From assembly GCF_006874465.1 (NCBI RefSeq), contig NZ_VIRL01000001.1:372001-436000 (forward strand): a stretch of DNA of 64,000 nt. The letters are read 5' to 3'. A program made the translations under genes and the position numbers. Under the pieces are notes generated by a model. The model was given only the letters and a program-made list of their open reading frames with translations, was not told where the DNA came from and ran no database searches. This DNA comes from Microbispora bryophytorum (GTDB taxonomy: Bacteria > Actinomycetota > Actinomycetes > Streptosporangiales > Streptosporangiaceae). Numbering within the stretch: position 1 is the first letter of the stretch; the number at the start of each line of letters is the position of its first letter. Positions 42,928 to 51,460 of this stretch are shown piece by piece.

Positions 42928-45543
42928 TCAAGATCTGGGGTGGGTGTGAAGTTGCCGGAGGGCAGTCTGGGTCTCGGGGGCGGGTTCGAGGTCGAGGCTG
43001 GCGAGGTGGGCGTTGAGGTGCTGGGCGCGTAGGCGTGCCTCGTCTCGGCGGCCAAGTCCGATGAGCAGGCGGATGACGGCCGCCGCGGCGGCCTCGTTGA
43101 TGGGGTCGAGCGTCAGCGCCTGTTCCATGACTTCCAGAGCCCGCTTCGGTCTTCCGGCCTTCTCATGGATGCCTCCGAGTTGGAGGAGCGCTCGTACGGA
43201 GGCGAGGGTGAGCGGGTCTCTATGGTCGAGGTCGATCCAGGGATAAGGCGTGCCATCTGCGAGGTGACCTCGGCAGACCTCAGCGGCTCTGTCCAGAGCG
43301 GCGGCCTTGGCCTCTGGGACTGTAGCTTTCCGTGCTTCGGCGAGCGCGCGGTGGAACTCCCAAAGGTCGATCCAGACGTGCTGACGGTCGATCCGGTACG
43401 TTCCGCTTTCCGCTTCGACGAAGTTCGTCTCCTTGCGGGTCGTGCCCGTGGCGGCCCAGAGCCGCTTGCGCAGATCGCTGAGCGCGGCGTGGAAGCGGTA
43501 CCCGGCCTGGGGCTCGCCGACATCGGGCCATAGCTCGGCGCAGATCTCCTCCCGGGTCCGCCCGTTGGGATGAACCGCGAGGAGCACGAACATCTCCATG
43601 CCCTTGGCGGTCGGGATGTCGACCGGCTCGCCGTCGATCTCCATGCGTACCTCTCCCAGCACGAGCAGGCAGACGCGGGTCGTGGCCGGGGCGTTCTCCA
43701 CGACGGGAATCTCGACCGCGGGCTCGTCTTCAGCGGGCTCCTCATAATCGTGCTGCAGCGCGATTCTGCGTTGGAAGACGATCGCTTCCTGCTGCGAGAG
43801 GTGGAACAGGTCCGCGCCGTCCAGGTCGCCGCCGACGGCTCGGAAATCCGTCCCAACCTCGCATCCGGCCTCCGCGAGCCGGTCGCCGAGCAGGATCGCG
43901 CCGATTCCGAGGCGCGGGGCGTACTCCATGAACGACTCGAGGTACGACGAGTCCCGCCCCGCCAGCCGGCCGACCAACACCAACTCCGGGACCAGCTCAT
44001 CCGGCCTGCTGGCTCGAAACGCGGCGAGGTCGCCGACCTCGGCATCTTGCAGCAGTTCGGTGCGGTGGATGTGCTCGCTGGCGACGTGCGTGACGGCGTC
44101 GTCGAAGGTGGGTGTGAGTGTGAGGCCGGGCAGATGCATGGCAAGGGCGTCCCAGTCGTCGCCGAACAACTCGGCCGCGTCGTCCGAGGGCAGGACGAGT
44201 TCGACGCGATGTGCTTCGGCCTGGGCGATGAGCGCCGTGAACAGCGCCCGGACGACGTCTTCGGCGCCGTCCCCGCTCAGGCAGAGGTTCAGGCCGGGCA
44301 GGTTCACCGCGACGACCTGGTCAGCGCGTACGCCGACATCCAGCATGGCAGGGGGCTTGGTGGTGAAGGAATCCCTGACCAGGTCGTAATCGTCCGGAAC
44401 CGGGTCGGTGGCCTGCCGGAACTCTCCGTCAACCGCCTGGACCGCTGGCTCCGGCTTCGGCAGGGCCGCGACCTGAACGGCTTCCGACGCCCCCGGGATC
44501 GGTCGCCGGACGCGTTGCCGGACCCGTACGGCGGCCAGGGCGACGGCGATGCCCGCCGCGAACGACAGACCGACCACTCCTCCCTCCGGTAGGGCGATGC
44601 TCACCCGCGGTGCGGCGTGTGCTGGCAGTGCCGCCGGGGTTTCGATGGCATGCGGTGTCACAGATTCTCGGGGCGCGGGAGCGGGCTCTCTGACATTGGC
44701 CCGCTCGGCAGCCCTGTCCGACGGGGCCTGCTCCGGCAGCCGCAGCCGCCAGCCAGTCTCGATCTCCCCTGGATGGGTGAGTCGCCCGCCGTCTTGCTGG
44801 GGTCGGCCCTTGTTGAGCTTGAAGATCTCCTTGTAGCGCTTGCCGTCCCCCAAGTGTCGTTCGGCGATGTCCCACAGGCTCTCGCCTTCCCGTACGACGT
44901 GGACCCGCGCGTGCCGCGGCTCCGGCTCCTTGGCATCCGACGGCATCCGAATGACCCAGCCGGGGCGGATCCAGCCGTCGGAGGTGAAGGTGGCTCCGTC
45001 CGCCATCTGCCGGCCTTCGTTCAGCTTCACGATCTCCCGGTATCGCATGGGGTCACCCAGATGCGTTTTGGCGATCTCCCACAGGGTGTCGTGCGGCTTG
45101 ACCCGGTACGTCGTGTGCCGAACAGCCTCAGAGGTATCGCCCTCCTGCGCGGCCTTCGGAGCATCCACGGGGGTGGCGGTGACAGTAACCGTGGCGGCGA
45201 CCGCCTGGGGAGCCGGGGCGACAGCCGAGATCGCGATCGTCGTGATCAGATGCGCCGCGAGCCGCTGGAACGGCGTCCGGAGCACACCCCGTTCATGCAC
45301 GTTCCGCAGACGGCGCACCACCTCGGCGAGCACCGACCAGGTGAACATCAGCCAGCACAGCCATGCCGTGGCCAGCAGCGCGTTCACGAGGAAAGCCGGA
45401 TCGCCTGGCGTGGCCAGTTCCGCCCCGGTAGGAATATGCGGCGGATCGAGGAAGCCGAGCAGGACGACGGGCGGCCCGACGATCAGCGCCACCAGAGCCA
45501 GTGCCGAGTAAACGGCGGCAGCGGTCGGGCGATGGCTGTGCAT
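42928..45543 (-). CDS. LysM-BTAD membrane protein of the Tad locus
   Basis: 871 residues. Two to three membrane helices lie within ~1-120. LysM repeats follow at ~145-200 (Y-R-V-K-P-H-D-T-L-W-E-I-A) and ~213-272 (H-V-V-R-E-G-E-S-L-W-D-I-A). Another membrane helix lies at ~325-345 and a mixed domain at ~400-620. A C-terminal OmpR-like winged helix (V-R-M-E-I-D-G-E-P-V-D-I-P-T-A-K-G) and BTAD helices complete it (~640-865). A wall-binding outer part joined to a cytoplasmic SARP-type transcription-factor part suggests envelope sensing. It directly follows the last pilin-like gene (TAG then ATG), so it is the end of the Tad operon, as in other actinobacterial tad clusters. Confidence 0.82.
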   Translation of the reverse strand: MHSHRPTAAAVYSALALVALIVGPPVVLLGFLDPPHIPTGAELATPGDPAFLVNALLATAWLCWLMFTWSVLAEVVRRLRNVHERGVLRTPFQRLAAHLITTIAISAVAPAPQAVAATVTVTATPVDAPKAAQEGDTSEAVRHTTYRVKPHDTLWEIAKTHLGDPMRYREIVKLNEGRQMADGATFTSDGWIRPGWVIRMPSDAKEPEPRHARVHVVREGESLWDIAERHLGDGKRYKEIFKLNKGRPQQDGGRLTHPGEIETGWRLRLPEQAPSDRAAERANVREPAPAPRESVTPHAIETPAALPAHAAPRVSIALPEGGVVGLSFAAGIAVALAAVRVRQRVRRPIPGASEAVQVAALPKPEPAVQAVDGEFRQATDPVPDDYDLVRDSFTTKPPAMLDVGVRADQVVAVNLPGLNLCLSGDGAEDVVRALFTALIAQAEAHRVELVLPSDDAAELFGDDWDALAMHLPGLTLTPTFDDAVTHVASEHIHRTELLQDAEVGDLAAFRASRPDELVPELVLVGRLAGRDSSYLESFMEYAPRLGIGAILLGDRLAEAGCEVGTDFRAVGGDLDGADLFHLSQQEAIVFQRRIALQHDYEEPAEDEPAVEIPVVENAPATTRVCLLVLGEVRMEIDGEPVDIPTAKGMEMFVLLAVHPNGRTREEICAELWPDVGEPQAGYRFHAALSDLRKRLWAATGTTRKETNFVEAESGTYRIDRQHVWIDLWEFHRALAEARKATVPEAKAAALDRAAEVCRGHLADGTPYPWIDLDHRDPLTLASVRALLQLGGIHEKAGRPKRALEVMEQALTLDPINEAAAAAVIRLLIGLGRRDEARLRAQHLNAHLASLDLEPAPETQTALRQLHTHPRS

Positions 45544-45963
45544 CTACTCTCCCTGCTCGATTCCCTGCAGCATCCGGGCGGAGGCGCTCGCGGTGGCCGT
45601 CACGTCGCCGACGCCGATGAGTGACAACAGCACGGTCGGCCGGGACATGTTCACCGTGACCCGCAGCGTCCGTCCGCCCGCCATCGCGACGCTCCCCTGA
45701 TGTCCCGCCGAGGCGAGGTACGCGCGGGCCGCAGCCAACGCGCTGGCGGTGTCCAGCTCGAACCGGCCGCCCTGGGCGTACGCGCGGTCGACGTCGAGGG
45801 CGCCAGCCCCCGCTCGTGCCGCCTCCTCCGCGACCGCGTACGCCTCGCGATAGGCGCGGATCTTCTGCCCGCCGTCCACGACCAGGCCCAGGCATACGAG
45901 GGCGGCCAGCATGACGACCACGACGAATCCCGAGATCGATCCCCTGTCGCCGTCGAGCATCAC
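45544..45963 (-). CDS. TadG-like/pseudopilin membrane protein (Tad locus)
   Basis: 139 residues. D-R-G-S-I-S-G-F-V-V-V-V-M-L-A-A-L-V-C is the N-terminal hydrophobic segment, preceded by a Gly that could be a prepilin cleavage point. A ~100-residue extracellular part (T-L-R-V-T-V-N-M, M-L-Q-G-I) follows. It resembles the Rv3660c-linked TadG/TadE-like secretion proteins of actinobacteria. GTG 45963 overlaps the previous stop (GTGA); ATG 45960 is equally possible. Confidence 0.7.
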   Translation of the reverse strand: MMLDGDRGSISGFVVVVMLAALVCLGLVVDGGQKIRAYREAYAVAEEAARAGAGALDVDRAYAQGGRFELDTASALAAARAYLASAGHQGSVAMAGGRTLRVTVNMSRPTVLLSLIGVGDVTATASASARMLQGIEQGE

Positions 45964-46469
45964 CGGTCTCCTCGGGCGCGGAACGGATCAAGGCTGCTGG
46001 TAAACCGGCTGGTCAGGACCTTGGAGCCGGGGATGCCGGGTAGGGCGAGGTCGCTGAGTTGTACCTCGCAGGTCACCGTCGCCGACACCGTGGCTTGCCG
46101 TCCCAAAGGAGCGGAGAACCCTTCCGTGTCCACCGAGACCGTCGGCGCGCATTCAAGCCCTTCACGAGCGAGTGCCGCTCGCGCGCTCGTCAGCGCTGCG
46201 ATGCGCGCCGAGGAGGGGTCACGCGAGATGGACGCCTGCCGGGCGGCATCGCGGGCCGCCGCCTCCACCGAGCCATGCGCGATGACGATCCGCCCAGCAG
46301 CGACCATCGCCACGAGCACCAGGACCAGCGCGGGTGCGAGAACAGCCAGCTCTACTGTCATCGACCCGCGCTCGGCGGTGGCTCGGGGGCCCACGCGTAC
46401 GTCTTCCAGTTCGGCGCGATGGACACGGCGCCGGGCTGGTCTCATTCGCGATCTGCCTCCAACGCGCAT
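45960..46469 (-). CDS. tadE: TadE-like pseudopilin
   Basis: 169 residues. A basic leader of ~35 residues ends in E-R-G-S-M-T-V-E-L-A-V-L-A-P-A-L-V-L, a class III prepilin-type site with Gly before the cut and Glu at +5. A hydrophobic helix and ~100 external residues with two Cys follow. TadE/F proteins are minor pilins processed by the prepilin peptidase. The ATG overlaps the previous stop as TGATG. Confidence 0.78.
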   Translation of the reverse strand: MRVGGRSRMRPARRRVHRAELEDVRVGPRATAERGSMTVELAVLAPALVLVLVAMVAAGRIVIAHGSVEAAARDAARQASISRDPSSARIAALTSARAALAREGLECAPTVSVDTEGFSAPLGRQATVSATVTCEVQLSDLALPGIPGSKVLTSRFTSSLDPFRARGDR

Positions 46470-46864
46470 CAGGTGGGAGTCGACCATCGTTCGATCGGAG
46501 CGTGGGCGACCTGGGTCACCGTCAGCTTGAGCAGCGGCACCAACGCGAGCGCCTCCCCCTGCACGGTCACCGACACGGTGCCGCCCGTACGGCCGGCACT
46601 GGCGTGCGGTGCGAGCAGGAAGGACCCGCCGACCCGCTGGGCGAACCGCTCGGCGACGACCGTGCTGGCCGAGAGGTTGGAGCCGTACGCCCGGGCGACC
46701 CGTACGCCCTCCTGGGCGGCGGCGAGTGCGACGTTGCGGGCGTGGAACCACAGCGCCGTGTTGACCAGGAGCAGGGTCAGGGTGAGGACCACCGGGTAGA
46801 GGATGGCCGCCTCCAACGGCGCCGACCCGCGGTCACTTGATTTTCCCCATGTAGTCGTTGACAA
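46469..46864 (-). CDS. tadE: TadE-like pseudopilin, TTG start
   Basis: About 131 residues. D-R-G-S-A-P-L-E-A-A-I-L-Y-P-V-V-L-T-L-T-L-L is a class III prepilin signal with Gly before the cut and Glu at +5, so the start must lie upstream of it. The nearest in-frame candidate is TTG 46864, which overlaps the small pilin-like gene by 32 nt and has only a weak ribosome site. Longer in-frame extensions up to 47080 would cover the neighbouring gene and have poor codon use. The start is the uncertain part; the family is clear. Confidence 0.65.
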   Translation of the reverse strand: MSTTTWGKSSDRGSAPLEAAILYPVVLTLTLLLVNTALWFHARNVALAAAQEGVRVARAYGSNLSASTVVAERFAQRVGGSFLLAPHASAGRTGGTVSVTVQGEALALVPLLKLTVTQVAHAPIERWSTPT

Positions 46865-47045
46865 CCTGCGTGATCTTGGCTGCGACCGCGACGGCGAGCA
46901 GGAATATCGCCGCGGCGAGGACGATGAAGCCCAGCGGGCCCTCGCCTGCGTCCGCCCCGGCCTTGGGGAGAAGCCGCCGAAGGAGCGGGACCTTGGCGTT
47001 GATCCACGCGCCGACCGCCAACATGCGACCGTAGATGTGCAGCAT
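46833..47045 (-). CDS. Small Flp-pilin-like membrane protein, 70 aa
   Basis: 70 residues with a ~38-residue basic N-terminal part, then G-E-G-P-L-G-F-I-V-L-A-A-A-I-F-L-L-A-V-A-V-A as a membrane helix and a short polar tail. Size, single helix and operon position (after tadC, before tadE) fit the major Flp-type pilin. The usual Glu at +5 is not obvious, so it could also be a pilus assembly accessory. AGAAGGG lies just upstream of the ATG. Confidence 0.66.
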   Translation of the reverse strand: MLHIYGRMLAVGAWINAKVPLLRRLLPKAGADAGEGPLGFIVLAAAIFLLAVAVAAKITQVVNDYMGKIK

Positions 47046-47069
47046 GCGAAGGACCCTTCTCTCATACGG

Positions 47070-47951
47070 TCATCCACCACCGGTCATCCGGGCCAGGGCC
47101 GGGTAGCCCAGCAAGATCATGAAGCCGACGACGGTCAGGGACATGGGGACGGTCATGGTCTCGGTCCGGCTCTTCGCCCGCGCCAGCAGCGCGGCCATCT
47201 CGCTTTCGCGCAGGCTGGCCCCCTTGGCCTTGAGGGTGTCGAGGATGCTGGCGCCCTCAGTGCCGGCCATCTTGGCGATCGCGGCGACCTCGCCCAGCTC
47301 TGGTACGTCGAGCTCCCGCGACAGGCGGGTGAGCTCGTCCCAGGCGGAGCCGGTGCCACGGAAGGCCGGGTCGAGCGCGGACGACAGCCGCTTGAATGTC
47401 TGCCCCTTGCCGACGCGGGCGGCGGAGTCCAGCGCGTCGGCCGGCCCGCGCCCGGCCAGCCGGCACAGGGCGACGAGGTCCAGATAACAGACCAGCGCCC
47501 GGCGGAATCGCCGCCGCGCGGTGGCGGCCTCCACCCGCAGCGACAGCTCGGGCGCGGTGAACATCACAGCGCCGAAAACTGCGGACGCCGCCCACAAAAT
47601 GATCGCGGGGAAGGTGACGCCGAGCAGCCAGCCGTACGTCCACAGGAGAGCAGGCCCGCACAAGCCGGTTGCCATGAGCAGCGCCTTGCGGCCGAGGTGG
47701 GTCTCCCGGCTCCTGCCGACGATCGCCAGGTCGGAATTCTTCGCGCGGCTCCCCAGCCAGGACGAGCCGAGCACACCGATGGTCGTACGACGGACGCGCT
47801 CCGGCACGCTGTGCACCTCAACTGGGCCACCGCCGGGCTGGAGGCGCGCCAGCGAGGCGGCCAGCTCGGGCGGGCCGGGCCGTACGGCGAGCAGGATCAG
47901 GAACAGGCCGAGGCCCATCGTGCCTCCGGCGGCGAGCACCGCCCAGGTCAT
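47070..47951 (-). CDS. tadC: TadC-like inner-membrane pilus assembly protein
   Basis: 293 residues. The type II secretion F (GspF/TadC) domain lies at ~150-270 with A-L-D-S-A-A-R-V-G-K-G and E-M-A-A-L-L-A-R-A-K-S-R-T-E-T-M-T-V-P-M. Membrane helices lie near the N terminus, at ~115-155 and at the C terminus (L-T-V-V-G-F-M-I-L-L-G-Y). With TadB it forms the platform for the TadA motor. ATGA overlap with tadB fixes the start. Confidence 0.85.
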   Translation of the reverse strand: MTWAVLAAGGTMGLGLFLILLAVRPGPPELAASLARLQPGGGPVEVHSVPERVRRTTIGVLGSSWLGSRAKNSDLAIVGRSRETHLGRKALLMATGLCGPALLWTYGWLLGVTFPAIILWAASAVFGAVMFTAPELSLRVEAATARRRFRRALVCYLDLVALCRLAGRGPADALDSAARVGKGQTFKRLSSALDPAFRGTGSAWDELTRLSRELDVPELGEVAAIAKMAGTEGASILDTLKAKGASLRESEMAALLARAKSRTETMTVPMSLTVVGFMILLGYPALARMTGGG

Positions 47952-48778
47952 CCCGTGGCCTCCTCGTTCAGGAAACGGTCCGTCTCCGGGGCGCTGCCGA
48001 GGCGGTGGATCCACCAGAACGTCACGGCGTACAGCCCGGCGACCCCGGCGAGGACGAGCTGTCCGAAGAAGCTGCCGAACGGTGCCACGTACTGCTGGTT
48101 CAACAGGGCGAAACCGGTGTAGCCGAGCAGCGCGCCGATGACCCAGCGGGCGGTGGTGCGATGCCGCGACCGCTCGGCCTCGACCTCACGCTGAGCGGAC
48201 ACATCCATGCCGATGGTCCGGGCGAGCCCCAGGAGCACCTCCCGCAGACCGCGACCCCGGGACTCCGCGGCGAGGATCAGGGAGGCGGCTGCCATGTCGC
48301 CGACCAGGTCGTCAAGCTCATCGGCGAAGGCGCGCAAGGCGCTGTCGGCCGGCACACGAAGGGCCAGTCGGCGGGCGAGCGCGGCGACCTCGGCGGCGAT
48401 CGGCTCCGGTGCGTTGCGGGCGCTGATGGCCAGGGCCTCTTCGATGCCCGCGCTCCCGGACAGGGCGTCGGCGAGCTGGCGGATCCAGGTCTCGATGGCC
48501 TCCAGCCGGGCGATCCTCCGCGCCACTTCCCGGCCGGACAGGACTCGCGGCAGAAGCAGCACGGCGGCCCCGGCCGCGAAGGCGGCCACCGGCCATCCCG
48601 TCAGCCAGAACACGATGACCGCGGCTCCAAGAGCCAGCGCAAGCGGAATGGTGGCGACCTTGGGCACGCGTCGCCGAGCGCGGCGGGACTGCCGTACCGG
48701 CACCCGGCGCAGGCCCACGATCACCAGAATGATCCCAGCGGCGAACACGCCTCCGGCGAGGGCTGCGATCAGTTCCAC
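47948..48778 (-). CDS. tadB: TadB-like inner-membrane pilus assembly protein
   Basis: 276 residues. Two N-terminal helix pairs (~1-25, ~45-80), a GspF-type cytoplasmic domain (W-I-R-Q-L-A-D-A-L-S-G-S-A-G-I-E-E-A-L; ~95-200), then two C-terminal helices. GTG 48778 overlaps the tadA stop by 10 nt; an in-frame ATG at 48844 would lie inside tadA. Paired with tadC downstream. Confidence 0.85.
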   Translation of the reverse strand: MELIAALAGGVFAAGIILVIVGLRRVPVRQSRRARRRVPKVATIPLALALGAAVIVFWLTGWPVAAFAAGAAVLLLPRVLSGREVARRIARLEAIETWIRQLADALSGSAGIEEALAISARNAPEPIAAEVAALARRLALRVPADSALRAFADELDDLVGDMAAASLILAAESRGRGLREVLLGLARTIGMDVSAQREVEAERSRHRTTARWVIGALLGYTGFALLNQQYVAPFGSFFGQLVLAGVAGLYAVTFWWIHRLGSAPETDRFLNEEATG

Positions 48779-50073
48779 AGCCCACCCGCTCTCGGGACGA
48801 ACATGGTGGCGTCGAAGCCCGCCTTGACCAGCTTGTCCATGCACTGGGGAGTGACGTTCGGTACGGCCCGCCCGTCCGGCCCTGGTACGAAGACCCGGTT
48901 GACGGCCGGGACGACCGAGTCAGTCGGCGGCAGAACCTCGAAGATCTCCGAGATGTACCGGACGTTTATCGGGGCGTCGGGGTCGTGGCTCACCTCGTGC
49001 CGGAGGTAGACGATGAAATCGACGGCCTTGCCGACCAGACGGAACAGCGCGTCAGCGGGCATGGTCCCGGCGAGGATCTCCATCCGAGGGAAGATCTCCT
49101 CCGCCGAGTCGGCGTGCATGGTGCAGATCGACCCGCGACCGCCGGAGTTCATCGCGACCAGCATCGGGACCAACTCGTCGCTGCGGACCTCGCCGACGAG
49201 GATGCGGCGGCCGTTGAAGCGGAACGCGTCGTCGATCAGCTGGCGCATGGTGACCGCGCCCTCGCCCTCGGAGTTGGCGGCGCGCGCCTCGAAGCTGAGC
49301 ACGTCGTGGTGCCGCTCAGGCATCAGGTGCAGGAACAGCTCGCGCTCGTTCTCGACGGTGATGAGCCGCTCGAACGGGTCGATATCGCCAGCAAGAGCGC
49401 GGACCAGGGTGGACTTGCCCGAGTTCATCGCGCCCGCGACGATCACGTTCATCGGGACGTTCATCACCGCGTGCAGGAAATGCCGGACGGGCCAGGACAT
49501 GGTTCCCCGGGCAGCCAGGTCCGACATCGTGGCGTCGAGCATGCCGTGCTTGCGGATGGAGAACGCCGTGTGCGGGGTGATACCGGTCGCCGCGGCCAGC
49601 CGTACGGTGTTGGACAGCGCCTTGTGCAGGATCGGCCTGGCGGTGGAGAAGTCCCTGGCGTTCTGCCCTTGGTAGATGCCCCAGCGGCGGACGTTCTCGA
49701 TCAGCTCGTCCTCGCTGTCGGCGGCCGGTGGGCCAGCCACCTTGCGTCCGTCGGTGTAGGTCACCCAGACCTGGTCGTACCGGTTGACGTCGATGTTCTC
49801 GACCGCGGGATCGTCCACGAGCGGCTGCAAATCACCCAGGTAGAAGATCCGGTTCTCGACGGCCTTCTTGAGCTGCTCCTCCTCGTCCAGAGTCGGAGCG
49901 GGCCGGCCGAGCAGGGCGAGGTTGTCGGCGTAGGTGCGGACGACGTTCGTGATGACGGCCTTGCCGTACTGCAGGGTCGCCTCCGCCCCCGTGACGCCCG
50001 ACTCATCCAGCGCCTTGTTGACCTGCTGCTGCAGTTCGCGTACGGCACGGCGGAAGTCCTGGTCGTCCATCAC
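48769..50073 (-). CDS. tadA: TadA/CpaF pilus assembly ATPase
   Basis: 434-residue secretion ATPase that powers Tad pilus assembly. N-terminal domain to ~150; Walker A A-G-A-M-N-S-G-K-S-T near 213; Asp/Glu box E-N-E-R-E-L near 240; Walker B-like I-L-V-G-E-V-R-S near 290; His box T-M-H-A-D-S-A near 318. All motifs are intact. ATGA overlap with the TadZ-like gene. Confidence 0.92.
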   Translation of the reverse strand: MMDDQDFRRAVRELQQQVNKALDESGVTGAEATLQYGKAVITNVVRTYADNLALLGRPAPTLDEEEQLKKAVENRIFYLGDLQPLVDDPAVENIDVNRYDQVWVTYTDGRKVAGPPAADSEDELIENVRRWGIYQGQNARDFSTARPILHKALSNTVRLAAATGITPHTAFSIRKHGMLDATMSDLAARGTMSWPVRHFLHAVMNVPMNVIVAGAMNSGKSTLVRALAGDIDPFERLITVENERELFLHLMPERHHDVLSFEARAANSEGEGAVTMRQLIDDAFRFNGRRILVGEVRSDELVPMLVAMNSGGRGSICTMHADSAEEIFPRMEILAGTMPADALFRLVGKAVDFIVYLRHEVSHDPDAPINVRYISEIFEVLPPTDSVVPAVNRVFVPGPDGRAVPNVTPQCMDKLVKAGFDATMFVPRAGGLWN

Positions 50074-50792
50074 GCCATCACCTGCTCACTCTGCTCGACG
50101 AGAGCGGCGGCGAACGCCCGTGCGCTACGCACCAGGGGCGACATCGGTCGGATGCGACCGACGCCGTGCGCGAGCGCCGGCGCGGACCACTTGTCGGCCG
50201 GCAACCATGCCGCGACCGTGGCACCGAGCGTCTTGGCGATTTCCTTGAGCTGGTACTGGCCGTCCCCCACCACGATGAGCTCGGCATCCGGCAGATGCCC
50301 GCGCAGTTCCTGCACATCGCGGATGGCGGAGGTTGTGGCGTGCAGGTGGACCAGCGTGGGCCGGGTGACGACGAACACGCGGTCGGCCCGGACCAGCAGG
50401 TCATTCGGCGTGTCCGGCCGGCCCACCTGGCCCAGGTCGACGACCACATCCTCATCCAGGGCGGCCAGGCAACCCGCGATCTCCGGCCAGAGTGGTTGGA
50501 GGGCCGTAGCCTGCTTGGGCTCCGAAAGGCCGGGGAGAATCAGCCTGCCATCCTGAATGGCGTAGAGCTGGTCCCACAGCGCCTCGGCTGCGGCGACTCC
50601 CCTGCGAATCTTCACACCCCACTCGGCCAGGCCGCGATCGCGCGGCGTGCCTGCCAGGTAGCCGGACAGGATCGTGCCGCCTCCGGGATCCGCCTCGGCC
50701 AGCAGCGCAGGGCGCGGCCACTCAAGGAAGAGCGCGAGCGCGCTGGTGGTCGTACCGGCGGCATGCCCGCCCGAGCACATCACGGTCAGCAC
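50070..50792 (-). CDS. TadZ/CpaE-like MinD-family protein
   Basis: 240 residues of ParA/MinD-like fold. The deviant Walker A reads S-G-G-H-A-A-G-T-T-T-S-A-L with neither the usual first nor second lysine, so ATP hydrolysis is doubtful. V-V-V-D-L-G-Q-V-G is the Walker B region (~118). TadZ proteins position the pilus machinery at the pole and are often atypical ATPases. It sits directly before tadA, the normal tad order. Confidence 0.78.
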   Translation of the reverse strand: MLTVMCSGGHAAGTTTSALALFLEWPRPALLAEADPGGGTILSGYLAGTPRDRGLAEWGVKIRRGVAAAEALWDQLYAIQDGRLILPGLSEPKQATALQPLWPEIAGCLAALDEDVVVDLGQVGRPDTPNDLLVRADRVFVVTRPTLVHLHATTSAIRDVQELRGHLPDAELIVVGDGQYQLKEIAKTLGATVAAWLPADKWSAPALAHGVGRIRPMSPLVRSARAFAAALVEQSEQVMA

Positions 50793-51457
50793 GGCGCCCC
50801 CGGCTGACAGGTGGGGGTACGAGTTTGAGCGGCTCTCGACGCGAGCACCATCGCGACCTTCCCCTCCGCCGCCAGGCGGGCCAGAGCCGTACCGGTCGTG
50901 GCCGGCACCAGGAAGTCCACGACCACGGTCCCATCGGCGTCGGGTTGCCCGACCTTGTCGACCAGCGCGCGGTACTCAACGCCTTGCCGCCCTTCCTCCG
51001 GAACGGCTGCCGCGACGACCCGGTCGCCGGGCTTGAGCCCGCGTGCGGGGAGCTGAGTCGCCTTGAGCGCGATCGGCACGATCTGCTGGCCGTCATCGGG
51101 GGTGAGGGCCGTGCCCAACTGGGAGGGTGCGAGGAGCGTCCCAGCCTTGAGGTCGGCTGTGGCTCGCTTGCCGATCACGCCGTCTCGGTCCCTTGTGCGG
51201 ATCCACTGCATCCCCGGCACCACGCCCACCCCGAGGCTCGACAGGTCCTGAGCCTCGATGACCTGGCCGATCGGCACGTCACGGGCCATGACCAAGACCT
51301 GCGTGCGATGCGCGGCCAGTTGATACACCTGCAGCACCGTGACCGCGCTCAACACGACCGCCAGAACGCCGACGACGGCCATCGCGGGGCGGCGCTTACC
51401 TGGCACGGGCCGTGCGGTGGGTGGGCTGTTCGTGGCCGCTAAAGATCGCTGGAGCAT
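50786..51457 (-). CDS. CpaB/RcpC-like SAF-domain pilus protein
   Basis: 223 residues. One membrane helix at ~25-47 (A-V-V-G-V-L-A-V-V-L-S-A-V), then an SAF domain at ~53-120 (A-R-D-V-P-I-G-Q-V-I-E-A-Q-D-L, L-K-A-G-T-L-L-A-P-S-Q-L) and an RcpC-type region (K-A-T-Q-L-P-A-R-G-L-K-P-G-D-R-V near 130-150). CpaB proteins work in the periplasmic/wall part of Tad machines. It overlaps the TadZ gene by 7 nt. Confidence 0.82.
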   Translation of the reverse strand: MLQRSLAATNSPPTARPVPGKRRPAMAVVGVLAVVLSAVTVLQVYQLAAHRTQVLVMARDVPIGQVIEAQDLSSLGVGVVPGMQWIRTRDRDGVIGKRATADLKAGTLLAPSQLGTALTPDDGQQIVPIALKATQLPARGLKPGDRVVAAAVPEEGRQGVEYRALVDKVGQPDADGTVVVDFLVPATTGTALARLAAEGKVAMVLASRAAQTRTPTCQPGAPC

Positions 51458-51460
51458 GCA

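Noticed and set aside
43570..44592. 340-codon plus-strand open frame
   Set aside because: Antisense to the LysM-BTAD gene, which has clear domains in the other strand.
46803..50556. Long plus-strand open frames across the Tad region
   Set aside because: Shadows of tadA, tadB, tadC and the TadZ-like gene; no ribosome sites and no recognisable motifs.
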